A stretch of DNA of 64,000 bases from Actimicrobium sp035984655 (GTDB lineage: Bacteria > Pseudomonadota > Gammaproteobacteria > Burkholderiales > Burkholderiaceae_D), in contig NZ_JAXCHT010000021.1 in NCBI RefSeq assembly GCF_035984655.1, positions 1-64,000 on the forward strand, in the 5' to 3' direction. The notes under the pieces are model-generated. The model saw nothing but the letters and a program-made list of their open reading frames with translations. It was not told the DNA's origin and ran no database searches. Numbering within the stretch: the first letter of the stretch is position 1; the number at the start of each line of letters is the position of its first letter. Both the position numbers and the translations under genes were made by a program. Below are positions 43,712 to 52,101 of the stretch, piece after piece.

Positions 43712-46081
43712 TTACTCATACTGCAAGGCCCGCGCCACCGGCATCCGCATGGCTTGCCATGCCGGCCACATGCATGCGAGCACGGACACGCCGGTGACCA
43801 GTGCAAACCAGCGCAAGACGCCGCCGGGTTCTGGCGTGAGCGCCGTGGGAACCGCGAACATGACGCGCCCGAAAGCCTGGCCAAGCACCACGCTGACCGG
43901 CACTGAAAGCGGCAACGCCAACAGCCAGCCGAGCAGCGCCATGACCATGCCTTCCAGCTGGACCATCCCGAGGATAGTGCTGCTGCGTGCGCCGATGGCG
44001 CGCAGCACGCCGATCTCGCGCTGGCGCTCCAGCACTGCCACGCTCATCGTCGTGGCCAGGCCGATGCCACCGACCACGATCATCACCCAACCCATCACGC
44101 CAAGAAAACTCACGACCATCTGCAGGTGATCTTCGACACCCTGGCGGGCATCGCTCTGCAGGCGAGCCGCGCGGACCTCCGCGCCCCGGCTTGCGAGCGC
44201 GGTGCGCAAGCGCCGGATCAGCTCGCGCTGGCCATCAGTGCTGCGGTCGCGCGCCTGTACAAGGAGCAGCGACGCCAGTGTGTCGCCCTGCCAGTCGGCG
44301 CGCGCGGTTTGTGCGGTATAGGCAATCGCATCGGGCCCACTGTCGACGATGCCGATCAGCTGAAACGAGGCCGGGCGGCCCTCGACCTGCAGTTGCACAG
44401 GCTGGCCAAGCTGCAAGCCTGGATTGCTTTTCAATAGTGCGCTGCCGATCACGATGCCGTCGACTTCGCCGTCGCGCAACCAACGGCCGTCGCGCAGCAT
44501 GGGGACCAGCACGCGGCTGCGGACTGGCACGGCCAGCACATCGAAGGCATTCCCCGCGGTGCCGTCGTCGTGTGCCAGTGCGGCGGTGGCGCGTCCCCAG
44601 GCTTCCGCAACGGCCACGCCCGGGACCGCGACGGCGGCAGCCACCAGATCGCGCGCCGGCATGGGCGTGGTCATTCGCAAATTCACGTCATAGCGTTGGG
44701 CGTCGAACAGCCGATCCACGGAATGCTTGACCGCCACGCTCAGGTTGCCGGCGCCAACGAAGGTCGCCCCCGCCGCGGCCAGCGCCAGCAAACTCAACCA
44801 GCAGCGCGAGCGTTGCCGAAACGCGTTATGCAACGACAGCAATTGCGGCCGGGCCAAGGGCAGACCTTGCAGCCAGCGACGCGTGCGATTGCCCGAGGTG
44901 CTGGCAGGCAGGCCGGTGTGACGCAAGATGTCGGCCACCGGCTGCCGACAGGCGGTTGCAACCGGCCACGCTGCGGCCAGCACTGGCAAGGCAATGCCGA
45001 CGGCGACCTGCACCAGCAGCGCCCAGACCGGGATGGCACATTGGTCCAGCGGAAAATTCAACATCTCCGCCTGAAAGTCGCCATACAGGCGTCCCAGCCA
45101 GGCGGCCAACGGCAATGCCACGCTGACGGCCAGCACGCCAAGGCCCGCTGCGAACAACAGGAATTGCGCCGCCAGTTGCCCCTCGCTGGCACCCAGCGCC
45201 TTCATCACGCCCAGTTCCCGGCGTCGGCCGGCGAGCATGGCGGAAATCAGGTTGACCATCAGGCTGGCGCACACCATCAGGGTCAGTACACCAAAAGCGC
45301 CCTGGACAATGGTCAGCGACTCCATCTGTGCGGCATGGATGTGCTGGCCCGGCATGGGTACATCAATGCGACCGACGCGCCGGCCTTGCGCCTCTGCCAG
45401 CGTCTTGACACGCCACGCCAGCTGGCGCACCGTGGCCTGGCTGGGGGCCGGATCGGTGACGGTGAACTGCAATTCGTCGAACGTTGGCGGGGTGCCCAGG
45501 CTGCGCAAGGTCGCCAGGCTGACGTAGCCGTAGACGACGTGCTCCATCCAGCCGGGGGCGACCGACACGTCGCGCACCAGTCCGCCCACTTTTAGCGCTA
45601 TCGGCGCCGTGCCGGGGACGGCAAGCAGCACATCCTGTCCCACCGCGGCGCCGGAATAGCCCAGCGAGGAGCGCTCGATGATCACCTCGCCCGGCGCCGG
45701 CGGCCATGCGCCCTCGACGTTCTGCAGGCGCCCGATATCGGGCCGCGTGACATCGTCGACTGCATGCAGCACGACGCTCTTGCGCTCGCCGACCGTCTGC
45801 AGTGTCGCGCTCAGCGTGCGCCGCAACCGTACGGCGCGGATGCCCGGCATCTGTTGCACACGGGCGACGAAGGCAGCATCCAACGGAACCACTTGTAGTG
45901 TCGCCGCTACCGGATGGCTCGCGCCATAGACGGTCTGCGTTGCCGTGCGTACCAGGGCCCAGGCGTCGAGCACCGCACCGGCGCCGATCAGGCCCAGCGC
46001 GACAGCCACCACGACCAGCAAGGTACGGGCGCGGTGACGCCGGGCGTCGCGCACGACCATGCGCCAGCGGGTATCAAACAT
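43712..46081 (-). CDS. MacB/FtsX-type ABC transporter permease
   Basis: The permease has 789 residues from the ATG at 46081, which overlaps the end of the ATPase gene by 8 bp; GAGG lies upstream. It is a large FtsX-family protein with two FtsX domains. The first TM (ARTLLVVVAVALGLIGAGAVL) is followed by a periplasmic domain, then TM segments (FGVLTLMVCASLMVNLISAM, ELGVMKALGASEGQL) and another domain ending with EIGVLRAIGARSSTI and VLACMWPAWQAMRMPVARAL. Members move lipoproteins, toxins or antibiotics outward, or act in cell-wall control, rather than import. With the upstream ATPase it forms a complete exporter. The substrate is unknown; the neighbouring secreted protein and LytS/LytTR pair may be linked. 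Confidence 0.88.
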   Translation of the reverse strand: MFDTRWRMVVRDARRHRARTLLVVVAVALGLIGAGAVLDAWALVRTATQTVYGASHPVAATLQVVPLDAAFVARVQQMPGIRAVRLRRTLSATLQTVGERKSVVLHAVDDVTRPDIGRLQNVEGAWPPAPGEVIIERSSLGYSGAAVGQDVLLAVPGTAPIALKVGGLVRDVSVAPGWMEHVVYGYVSLATLRSLGTPPTFDELQFTVTDPAPSQATVRQLAWRVKTLAEAQGRRVGRIDVPMPGQHIHAAQMESLTIVQGAFGVLTLMVCASLMVNLISAMLAGRRRELGVMKALGASEGQLAAQFLLFAAGLGVLAVSVALPLAAWLGRLYGDFQAEMLNFPLDQCAIPVWALLVQVAVGIALPVLAAAWPVATACRQPVADILRHTGLPASTSGNRTRRWLQGLPLARPQLLSLHNAFRQRSRCWLSLLALAAAGATFVGAGNLSVAVKHSVDRLFDAQRYDVNLRMTTPMPARDLVAAAVAVPGVAVAEAWGRATAALAHDDGTAGNAFDVLAVPVRSRVLVPMLRDGRWLRDGEVDGIVIGSALLKSNPGLQLGQPVQLQVEGRPASFQLIGIVDSGPDAIAYTAQTARADWQGDTLASLLLVQARDRSTDGQRELIRRLRTALASRGAEVRAARLQSDARQGVEDHLQMVVSFLGVMGWVMIVVGGIGLATTMSVAVLERQREIGVLRAIGARSSTILGMVQLEGMVMALLGWLLALPLSVPVSVVLGQAFGRVMFAVPTALTPEPGGVLRWFALVTGVSVLACMWPAWQAMRMPVARALQYE

Positions 46082-46832
46082 GGCGTCCCTCGGCATCCGC
46101 CATGCGGCCGTCCACCAGCGTGATCGTGCGGTGGGCGCGGCGCAGCACGGCGGGGTCGTGCGTCACCATGACCAGGGTCTGGCCGTCGGCCACCAGCTCA
46201 AGCAGCAGATCCAGCAATGCCGCTGTGTTGCGCGTGTCGAGATTGCCGGTCGGTTCGTCGGCCAGCAGCAAGGTGGGGGCATTGGCCAGGGCGCGTGCCA
46301 CGGCGACGCGCTGCTGCTGTCCGCCGGACATGAACGATGGCAGCTTGTCGGCCTGTGCCGCTATCCCGAGACGTGCCAGCAGGGCCATCGCGCGGCTGCG
46401 CCGCTCGCGCCCAGGCCAGCGCGCCGCGAGATCCATCGGGAGCATCACATTCTCGAGCGCGGACAGGGACGGCATCAGCTGGAAGAACTGGAACACGATG
46501 CCGACAGCTACGCCGCGCCAATGCGCCAGGTCGCGCTCCGGCAGCGCATGGACGGCCTGGCCATCGACCCAGATTTCGCCCGTGCTTGGCCGGTCCAGCC
46601 CGCCGAGGAGATTGAGCACGGTGGATTTTCCACTGCCGGACTGGCCGCAGATGGCGACGAACTCGCCACGCTGGACCTGCAGGTCGAAGCCTTCCAGCGC
46701 AGTGCAGATTGCGCCAGCGCCGGCGTAGGTCTTGCCTACCCCGCAAAGGCGTACCAGCGGGGCTGCCGCAGCGGAGTGCACCGGCAGGGCCGCAGCGCCA
46801 GGCGTGGCGACGTAGGGGGCGGACAAATTCAT
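46074..46832 (-). CDS. MacB/LolD-type ABC transporter ATPase
   Basis: The 252-residue ATPase starts at the ATG at 46832; a longer frame to 46871 exists, but the shorter start fits the GGGAA upstream. Walker A is CGQSGSGKSTVLNLLGGLD, signature MSGGQQQRVAVARAL, Walker B LLLADEPTGNLD, and the D-loop and H-loop (VTHDPAVLRR) are in place. LGGLDRPSTGEIWVDG is typical of the LolD/MacB family rather than import ATPases. About 27 residues at the N terminus before LVRLCGVGKTY are Ala/Pro-rich and poorly conserved. It lies directly upstream of the FtsX-type permease, with an 8-bp overlap. Confidence 0.92.
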   Translation of the reverse strand: MNLSAPYVATPGAAALPVHSAAAAPLVRLCGVGKTYAGAGAICTALEGFDLQVQRGEFVAICGQSGSGKSTVLNLLGGLDRPSTGEIWVDGQAVHALPERDLAHWRGVAVGIVFQFFQLMPSLSALENVMLPMDLAARWPGRERRSRAMALLARLGIAAQADKLPSFMSGGQQQRVAVARALANAPTLLLADEPTGNLDTRNTAALLDLLLELVADGQTLVMVTHDPAVLRRAHRTITLVDGRMADAEGRHV

Positions 46833-46989
46833 GAGCAGTTTCCCGGATCGATGGATGGTGCGGGAAAGCATAGACGGAGCAGCATCGGCAGCGCTGACCG
46901 TTCACCCCCCTGGTTGGGCGATTGGGCGAATATCGCCGTTTGCGTGCAGGGGCCATGCTAGGCTCTGGCCATCTTTTCCGGGAGCTGCC

Positions 46990-47559
46990 ATGAACCTGTC
47001 CGTCCACCGTCTGCTTGTCCTTGCGTGCTGGGTTATCGCTCCAGTGGGCGCTTCTGCGGCCAGCGTCGCTGCTGCGCCAGAGGCGCGCCAATTCGACTTC
47101 ATGGTCGGCCAATGGCAGGTCAGTGGCGAACTCAAGGTGAGCGGCGCGATGGCGCTGTTTCATGGAAATCCCAAGCTGGCTGGTGGCTGGAAGGCATGGC
47201 GCGCGGCCGATGGCCAGGGCATCGAGGATGAATTGACGCTGACCGATGCCTCAGGTACGGTTCTCTCGGCCGTGCATTTCACACGCAAATTTTCACCCGA
47301 CGAGAATTGCTGGAAGGTGACGGGCCGCGATACCTATAAGGGCGCGTTGCCGACGCCCGCGACCGCCCGTTGGCAGGGAGACGAAATACTCATGACAAGC
47401 AGCGGCACCACACCAGAAGGAAAACATTATCGGAACCGTACCCATTATCTTGCCATCACGCCGGTCAGTTTCCGGATGGTGCAGGACCGATCCTATGACG
47501 AGGGTAAAAGCTGGGACACCGGCACCATGACCCTCGATGTTCGTCGTACCGGTAACTAG
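46990..47559 (+). CDS. Secreted protein of unknown function, DUF1579-like
   Basis: From the ATG at 46990 (GGGAG upstream) the protein is 189 residues. A signal peptide (to ASAASVAAAP) is followed by a compact beta-rich domain. FDFMVGQWQVSGELKVSG resembles the 'hWxG.W.v' start of DUF1579-type proteins, and NRTHYLAITPVSFRMVQDRSYDEGKSW matches their later strand pattern. Family assignment is by pattern only. It is divergent from the ABC exporter (about 157 bp apart) and directly precedes the LytS-type kinase gene, only a few bases away. Confidence 0.65.
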   Translation: MNLSVHRLLVLACWVIAPVGASAASVAAAPEARQFDFMVGQWQVSGELKVSGAMALFHGNPKLAGGWKAWRAADGQGIEDELTLTDASGTVLSAVHFTRKFSPDENCWKVTGRDTYKGALPTPATARWQGDEILMTSSGTTPEGKHYRNRTHYLAITPVSFRMVQDRSYDEGKSWDTGTMTLDVRRTGN

Positions 47560-47564
47560 GGACC

Positions 47565-48623
47565 ATGCTCGACCGGGCAATTCCTCCCCGCAGCGGGTTA
47601 TGGCTGCAATTCTGGTTGCTGCTCGTCATCGGCTGGCTGCCGATGTGGATCCTGTTCACGCTCATGATCACGAGTGTGCACGCCATGCCCCTGGCGGCAA
47701 GCGCCTGGATGGCACTGCGCATGATCGGCAGCGCCGCCATACTCGGCATGGGCGTGCAGGCGATCGCCCGGCGCCATCCCTGGCCGGCCCCGTTCCGCCC
47801 GTCCTTCCTGATGTGGCACGTTCTGGCCGCGGCGCTCTATGCCGGATTCTGGGTCGCTGCCTACAGCCTGATTGAAAGCGTGCTGCGATGGCGCCTGGCC
47901 TACGTGACCGGTCCTGGCCTCGGCCGGTTTGCGCTCACCGGCGTCTGGTTGTACCTGACCATCGCGGCGGTTGCCTACGCGCAGCAGGCGGCACGGCGCG
48001 GCGCTCTCATTCAGGCCGCGGCGGCACGCGCGCAACTGGCTGCGCTGCATGCGCAATTGCACCCGCACTTCCTGTTCAATGCATTGCACACCGTCGTGCA
48101 ATTGATACCGCTGGACCCGGTCAGGGCCGCGCTGGCTGCGGAGGCGCTTGCCGACCTGCTGCGGGCAGCGCTGGATGAACGGAGTGATCAGGTCTCGCTG
48201 GCCGCCGAATGGCGCTTTGTGCAACGCTATCTGGCGATCGAACAGCTGCGCTTCGGCGAACGCCTGCAGATTGCGGCGACCCTGCCGGAGTCGACGCTGG
48301 CGTTGCGTCTGCCGTCGTTCGCGCTGCAAACCCTGGTGGAAAATGCCGTGCGTCATGGCGCAGCGCCCAAGCTGGGCAACACGCAACTGCGCATCACGGC
48401 CAGTGCCAGTCACCAGAACCTGAAACTGGTGGTCAGCGACGATGGCGTCGGCGCCGAACCCGCCACCGTCCGGGCTAGTAGTGGCACGGGCTTGCGCCGC
48501 TTGCGTGAGCGGCTGGCCTGCCTGTACGGAAGCAGCGCCGGGCTTGACGTCGATGCGTCACCGCACGGCTTCACGGCAACGCTGTGTCTGCCGCTCGTCG
48601 CGGGGAGCAGCGATGACGACTGA
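47565..48623 (+). CDS. LytS/AlgZ-type sensor histidine kinase
   Basis: The 352-residue kinase has about four membrane helices within the first 145 residues (LWLQFWLLLVIGWLP and others) and then a His_kinase domain. The phosphoacceptor motif is ALHAQLHPHFLFNALHTVV (about residues 162-180), typical of the LytS/AgrC-like (HPK8/10) class. The HATPase part shows LQTLVENAVRHG and VVSDDGVGAEPAT. There is no separate extracytoplasmic sensor domain; the signal is probably read in the membrane. It starts 6 bp after the secreted protein gene and overlaps the LytTR regulator at its 3' end, forming a two-component pair. Confidence 0.9.
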   Translation: MLDRAIPPRSGLWLQFWLLLVIGWLPMWILFTLMITSVHAMPLAASAWMALRMIGSAAILGMGVQAIARRHPWPAPFRPSFLMWHVLAAALYAGFWVAAYSLIESVLRWRLAYVTGPGLGRFALTGVWLYLTIAAVAYAQQAARRGALIQAAAARAQLAALHAQLHPHFLFNALHTVVQLIPLDPVRAALAAEALADLLRAALDERSDQVSLAAEWRFVQRYLAIEQLRFGERLQIAATLPESTLALRLPSFALQTLVENAVRHGAAPKLGNTQLRITASASHQNLKLVVSDDGVGAEPATVRASSGTGLRRLRERLACLYGSSAGLDVDASPHGFTATLCLPLVAGSSDDD

Positions 48624-49365
48624 ACCTGCACTGGTACGTGTGCTGGTCGCCGACGACGAGCCTTTGGCGCGCGCCGGGCTACGCCATCTGCTGCAAGAGA
48701 TCGACTGGATCGAGTGCGTCGGCGAGGCGGCCGACGGACCGGCAGTCATCGTCGCCGTCCGCGATCTGCAGCCGGACGTGGTGCTGCTCGACATTCAGAT
48801 GCCCGGTTGTTCCGGCATCGACCTGCTGCATCAGCTCCCGCCCCCCGTCCCACGCATCGTGTTTTGCACCGCGCACGCAGAACACGCTGCGACCGCTTTC
48901 GAACTGGGCGCCCTCGACTATCTCCTGAAACCCTTCGGTGCGACACGACTGGCGGCGGCCTTCGCCAGAATCCGGGCGTCGCTTGGCGAGCCGCTACCGC
49001 CCGCGCTTGACCGCTATGGAGAAATGCTGGCCAATGCCCCGATGCGGCGTCTGTTCGTGCGCAGCGGGCGCAGCATCCTGCCGCTTTCGGTCGACGAGGT
49101 GCATCGGTTCGAAGCGGTTGGCGACTACGTCACGGCGCACACGTCCGGTGGCGAGCACCTGCTGCATCTGGCACTGAACCGGCTGGAAGCGCGCCTCGAT
49201 CCCCAGCAGTTTGCCCGCATCCACCGCACCCACATCGTCAACCTGGACCATGTGACGCGCTTCCGGCGCGAACTCGATGGCCGGCTCACTGCGGTGCTGC
49301 GCAATGGCGCTGAACTGCCGGTGAGCAAAAGCAAGGCGCAGGTGTTGCGCGAACTGGCGACGTAG
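48613..49365 (+). CDS. LytTR-family response regulator
   Basis: The 250-residue regulator begins at the ATG at 48613, overlapping the kinase gene by 11 bp. An N-terminal receiver domain has the acidic pocket DDEPLAR, the phosphoacceptor Asp at about 60 (DVVLLDIQMPGC), and the conserved Thr/Lys region (TAHAEHAATAFELGALDYLL, then KPFG). A C-terminal LytTR DNA-binding domain follows (about residues 135-250), with RLFVRSGRSILPLSVDEV, RIHRTHIVNLDHV and ELPVSKSKAQVLREL. These regulators usually bind paired direct repeats. Likely targets are nearby envelope genes, but no binding repeat was found by eye. Confidence 0.93.
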   Translation: MTTEPALVRVLVADDEPLARAGLRHLLQEIDWIECVGEAADGPAVIVAVRDLQPDVVLLDIQMPGCSGIDLLHQLPPPVPRIVFCTAHAEHAATAFELGALDYLLKPFGATRLAAAFARIRASLGEPLPPALDRYGEMLANAPMRRLFVRSGRSILPLSVDEVHRFEAVGDYVTAHTSGGEHLLHLALNRLEARLDPQQFARIHRTHIVNLDHVTRFRRELDGRLTAVLRNGAELPVSKSKAQVLRELAT

Positions 49366-49418
49366 TTGCGGAATGGCCCGTATTGCCGGCCGGGTATAGC
49401 GAGTCTCGCGATGAGGAA

Positions 49419-49556
49419 ATGCGCAACGTCACCGCTGAGATGGTGCGTGCGGCACAGCGGGCGCGTCGCATTGCCGCTCAAACACAAACTGAATTTGTTG
49501 TCATACGGGACGGTAAGTTAATCCGGGAAATTCCAAAGGACCGACGACACCCGTAG
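49419..49556 (+). CDS. Small ORF resembling the end of an antitoxin-like protein
   Basis: The frame encodes 45 residues from ATG 49419 (or 57 from a TTG at 49383), including AAQRARRIAAQTQTEFVVIR and ending REIPKDRRHP. The composition and the AAQTxTxxVVxRDG pattern resemble short antitoxin-type proteins that bind toxin and DNA, but I cannot place it in a named family. No good ribosome-binding site fits, and no toxin partner follows. It may be a real small gene or a remnant. Confidence 0.3.
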   Translation: MRNVTAEMVRAAQRARRIAAQTQTEFVVIRDGKLIREIPKDRRHP

Positions 49557-49623
49557 ACATCGCAATTTTTCAAGCGGACTAGGCGAGGATCTGTCCGAAA
49601 AAACTGCAATGTCCCTGTTGCCG

Positions 49624-50175
49624 CTATTTGATCACCTCAATCGAAATCACCTTGCTCTTGATGTAATACGGAACGTGCTTGTCATCGGCGAACAGCAATT
49701 GCAGGGTATGCGTACCCGGCGGGAGGCCGAGCACGGTTTCGGTTTCGCCCTTGCCAAAATGCTTGTAATGCTGCTCGACCGTGGCGTCCGCTTTGTCGAA
49801 CGGAATCGGCGCCTTGATATCGACCGGCAGGGGTTTGTCGATCAGGATATGGTGATGGCCGGTGCCCTCGATCTTGCCGGCACTGACGGGGGAGATGCCC
49901 ATCCCGGACACTGCAAACGAAACCCGAAATGGCGACTTGACCTTGTCGCCGTTCTTGATGTTTGTGAAGTAAGCGTGCTTGTCGGCGATCGGGAAAGGCC
50001 GGGTGCGATCCAGCGCGCTTACTTCGCTGATAATGTTGTCCGTGTCCATTGGGCTGACTGCAGCCTTTGCATCCGGATCGGTTGCCGCCATGGCCGATAG
50101 CGACAGTAAAGTTGCAGCGCCCAGCAGCGTGATCCGGGCCAATCGTGGTTTGGAAATACGGAAATCAGTCAGCAT
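49624..50175 (-). CDS. Exported DUF4399 protein
   Basis: From the ATG at 50175 the protein is 183 residues; the longer frame to 50358 is not needed. A signal peptide (core LARITLLGAATLLSLSAMAA) leads into a domain with TNIKNGDKVKSPFRVSFAVSG, GTGHHHILID (triple His) and LPPGTHTLQLLFADDKHVPY, the pattern of DUF4399 proteins. This family is small, exported and of unknown role, and the His cluster suggests metal binding. It is divergent from the small lipoprotein gene at 50392, with about 215 bp between them that contain a hairpin. Confidence 0.8.
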   Translation of the reverse strand: MLTDFRISKPRLARITLLGAATLLSLSAMAATDPDAKAAVSPMDTDNIISEVSALDRTRPFPIADKHAYFTNIKNGDKVKSPFRVSFAVSGMGISPVSAGKIEGTGHHHILIDKPLPVDIKAPIPFDKADATVEQHYKHFGKGETETVLGLPPGTHTLQLLFADDKHVPYYIKSKVISIEVIK

Positions 50176-50318
50176 GTCATTATCTTTTGGTGTTTGGATG
50201 TTTGTGCTTTTCAGCAATTCGATAGTACCTGAAAACCTACCCGGTACCGGTGGCGGGCAACCCGTGCAGCGCAAAAGGCTGGTGCGACTCTCCAGCGCAA
50301 CCCAGTCTCGGCCCACGC

Positions 50319-50326
50319 TGTAATAA
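50319..50326 (+). promoter_or_regulatory. Extended -10 element upstream of the lipoprotein genes
   Basis: TG followed by TAATAA (50321-50326) forms an extended -10 box without a clear -35. The expected transcript start lies close to the left arm of the hairpin at 50335. Confidence 0.35.
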
Positions 50327-50334
50327 ACGGTAAG

Positions 50335-50362
50335 AATGGACCCCTCAAATGGGTCCATTTTC
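50335..50362 (+). other. Leader hairpin before the Gly/His-tailed lipoprotein genes
   Basis: AATGGACCC (50335-50343) pairs perfectly with GGGTCCATT (50351-50359) around a 7-base loop and is followed by T residues. It lies about 30 bp before the ATG at 50392 and looks like a terminator or attenuator, or a stabilising 5' hairpin. No plus-strand gene is upstream that would need a terminator here. Confidence 0.5.
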
Positions 50363-50391
50363 TATAGTGAGGAAACTCAAGGGAGTCCCTC

Positions 50392-50610
50392 ATGAAACTG
50401 TCCTCTCTGCTGGTCGCCGGCGTCGCTGCAACACTACTCGGCGGATGCGCCGTGTATGGCCCACCACCGCCCGCTTACGGCTACGGTGGTGGCGGTTATT
50501 ACGGACCGCATCCGGTCTACGTGCAACCGGCCCCGGTCTATATCGAACCGCCCGTGACCATTGGATTCGGATTCTGGGGGCGGCGCGGTTGGGGCGGCCA
50601 TCACCATTGA
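50392..50610 (+). CDS. Small lipoprotein with Gly/Tyr/Pro-rich body and His tail
   Basis: The 72-residue protein starts at 50392 behind AAGGGAG. A lipobox LGGC (about residues 16-19) marks a lipoprotein signal, and the cysteine is followed by AVYGPPPPAYGYGGGGYYG, rich in Gly, Tyr and Pro, then WGRRGWGGHHH at the end. The body resembles short surface-exposed Gly/Tyr proteins. The His-rich end suggests metal contact. No family is recognised. It is followed 73 bp later by a CzcE-like protein whose C terminus ends in a comparable RRGGHGGHYH tail. Confidence 0.6.
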   Translation: MKLSSLLVAGVAATLLGGCAVYGPPPPAYGYGGGGYYGPHPVYVQPAPVYIEPPVTIGFGFWGRRGWGGHHH

Positions 50611-50682
50611 GTCAACATGGCGTTGATCACGACGTCAGGATTGTTGTTGCGCGTCGATCAATACCCGGGAGGAGCGATTGCC

Positions 50683-51048
50683 ATGAAAACCATGATTGTC
50701 ACCAGTTTGCTGTTTGCCATTGCCTGCGCCGGCTGCGCCACGACGGGCCGTGAACAGCCGTTGTCATTGCTCGGTGATCCTGCACCCGAGACCGCCGCCA
50801 GCAAGGTCATCCTTCTCACACCGGCGACAAAACACGTCAACGTCATTGGCGGCGAGACGGTCCGGTTCGTCGCTGCCGACAAATCCTTTGCCTGGAATTT
50901 CAGCGGGTCGGAGGAGGTGTCGAGCTTTGATCTGGCCCGCGTCGCACCGCCCGGCATGCTCGACCATTCGGTGATTGCCTATGTCTCGCCCAACCCGCTC
51001 TATCTCGGCGGCGGCAGGCGTGGCGGTCACGGCGGCCATTATCATTGA
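50683..51048 (+). CDS. CzcE-like metal-binding lipoprotein
   Basis: From the ATG at 50683 (GGGAGGAG upstream) the protein has 121 residues; the longer frame to 50617 adds a non-signal extension. A lipoprotein signal with the lipobox ACAGC is followed by the CzcE domain: HVNVIGGETVRFVAADKSFAW and FDLARVAPPGMLD. CzcE of Cupriavidus is a periplasmic copper-binding protein linked to the Czc heavy-metal system. The C terminus is Gly/His-rich (GRRGGHGGHYH) and may bind metal. No czcCBA genes are in this window, although an RND pump lies at 55.9 kb. Metal specificity is unknown. Confidence 0.8.
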   Translation: MKTMIVTSLLFAIACAGCATTGREQPLSLLGDPAPETAASKVILLTPATKHVNVIGGETVRFVAADKSFAWNFSGSEEVSSFDLARVAPPGMLDHSVIAYVSPNPLYLGGGRRGGHGGHYH

Positions 51049-51121
51049 CGGGGTGCGATCCCTGCATTTCGCGGCGCGCGCACAATGAGGCGGCAATCAG
51101 CGCGCAACTACCGGAGCCACC

Positions 51122-51826
51122 ATGTGCGGACGCATCGACCAAAGCCAGCCCATCGAGCATTACCTGCAGCAACGCGCCTGGCCGGGACTGGTCAATGCCA
51201 GCGCGGCCGAGCCCAAATTCAATGTGGCACCCGGCACCTTTCGGCCGCTGCTGCACCGCGTCGACGATCACTATCAGGTCGATGACCTGCACTGGGGCTA
51301 CCAGGCCGCGTGGGCCAGCGGCAAGATTCCGGTAGCGATCAACGCGCGCCTGGAAAAAATCGGCGGCAAGTACTGGCATCCCTTGCTCAAGTCCGGGCGC
51401 GCGATCGTGCCGGCTGACGGCTGGTACGAATGGACCGGCGACAAGGGCGTGAAGCAGCCCTGGCACATTCATCGCAGCGACCACGCACCACTCTTCATGG
51501 CGGCGCTGGCCAGCTTCGCACCTGCCGGCGACAACAAGGCCAGCGCCGGATTCACGATCGTCACGGCCGATGCACTGGGCGGCATGGTGGATGTGCATGA
51601 TCGCCGGCCGGTGGTGTTTTCCGCCGCAGATGCCGCGTTATGGCTGGACCCCGACTTACCGGCGGAGGCCGCCGAGATGCTGGCGCGCGAACAGGCGCTC
51701 GGTCCCGAGACGTTTGCCTGGCATGCGGTCAGCAAGGCGGTCGGCAATGTGCGGAATCAGGGCGCGGCGTTGGTCGCGCCGCTGGCGGAGGCCGCGCCGG
51801 TGCGCGATGCGGCGCACCGTAATTAG
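51122..51826 (+). CDS. SOS response-associated peptidase (SRAP), YedK-like
   Basis: The 234-residue protein begins MCGRIDQ, with the Cys at position 2 that becomes the catalytic nucleophile after removal of Met. SRAP proteins (YedK, human HMCES) form a thiazolidine cross-link with abasic sites in single-stranded DNA and protect them. Other active-site blocks are INARLEKIGGKYW, VPADGWYEWTGD (with the catalytic Glu), and GMVDVHDRRPVVFS (with the conserved His). The ATG at 51122 is natural. No lexA box is visible. The palindromic repeat follows the stop by 35 bp. Confidence 0.93.
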   Translation: MCGRIDQSQPIEHYLQQRAWPGLVNASAAEPKFNVAPGTFRPLLHRVDDHYQVDDLHWGYQAAWASGKIPVAINARLEKIGGKYWHPLLKSGRAIVPADGWYEWTGDKGVKQPWHIHRSDHAPLFMAALASFAPAGDNKASAGFTIVTADALGGMVDVHDRRPVVFSAADAALWLDPDLPAEAAEMLAREQALGPETFAWHAVSKAVGNVRNQGAALVAPLAEAAPVRDAAHRN

Positions 51827-51860
51827 CTTTGCACGGAGCTTTTGCTGATCCCAAAGTTCA

Positions 51861-51964
51861 GGCGAACCGAGTTATCGGGGTCAGAGTTTTTTTTCGCAAC
51901 GGGGCATCGCGAAAATTACTCTGACCCCGATGACGGACCATGGAATACAGACGGTTGATTACCG
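51861..51964 (+). repeat. 104-bp palindromic repeat, copy C
   Basis: It matches copy B with about eight differences in 104 positions and no indels. The inverted-repeat core lies at 51871-51934 (GTTATCGGGGTC...GACCCCGATGAC). It lies between the SRAP and Rhs genes, about 25 kb from copies A and B. Confidence 0.85.
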
Positions 51965-52101
51965 AAACGTAAGCTCCACGCAACAACTTCCCGCAATAAA
52001 TCCCGCCTCACCGACACCTGCCCGCGCGCGCCACCAACCGGTTTGCGCCGCGTAACCGGCTGTCACAAAATCAGTGTTCCGTCCACTCGCTGCCCGTTCC
52101 G

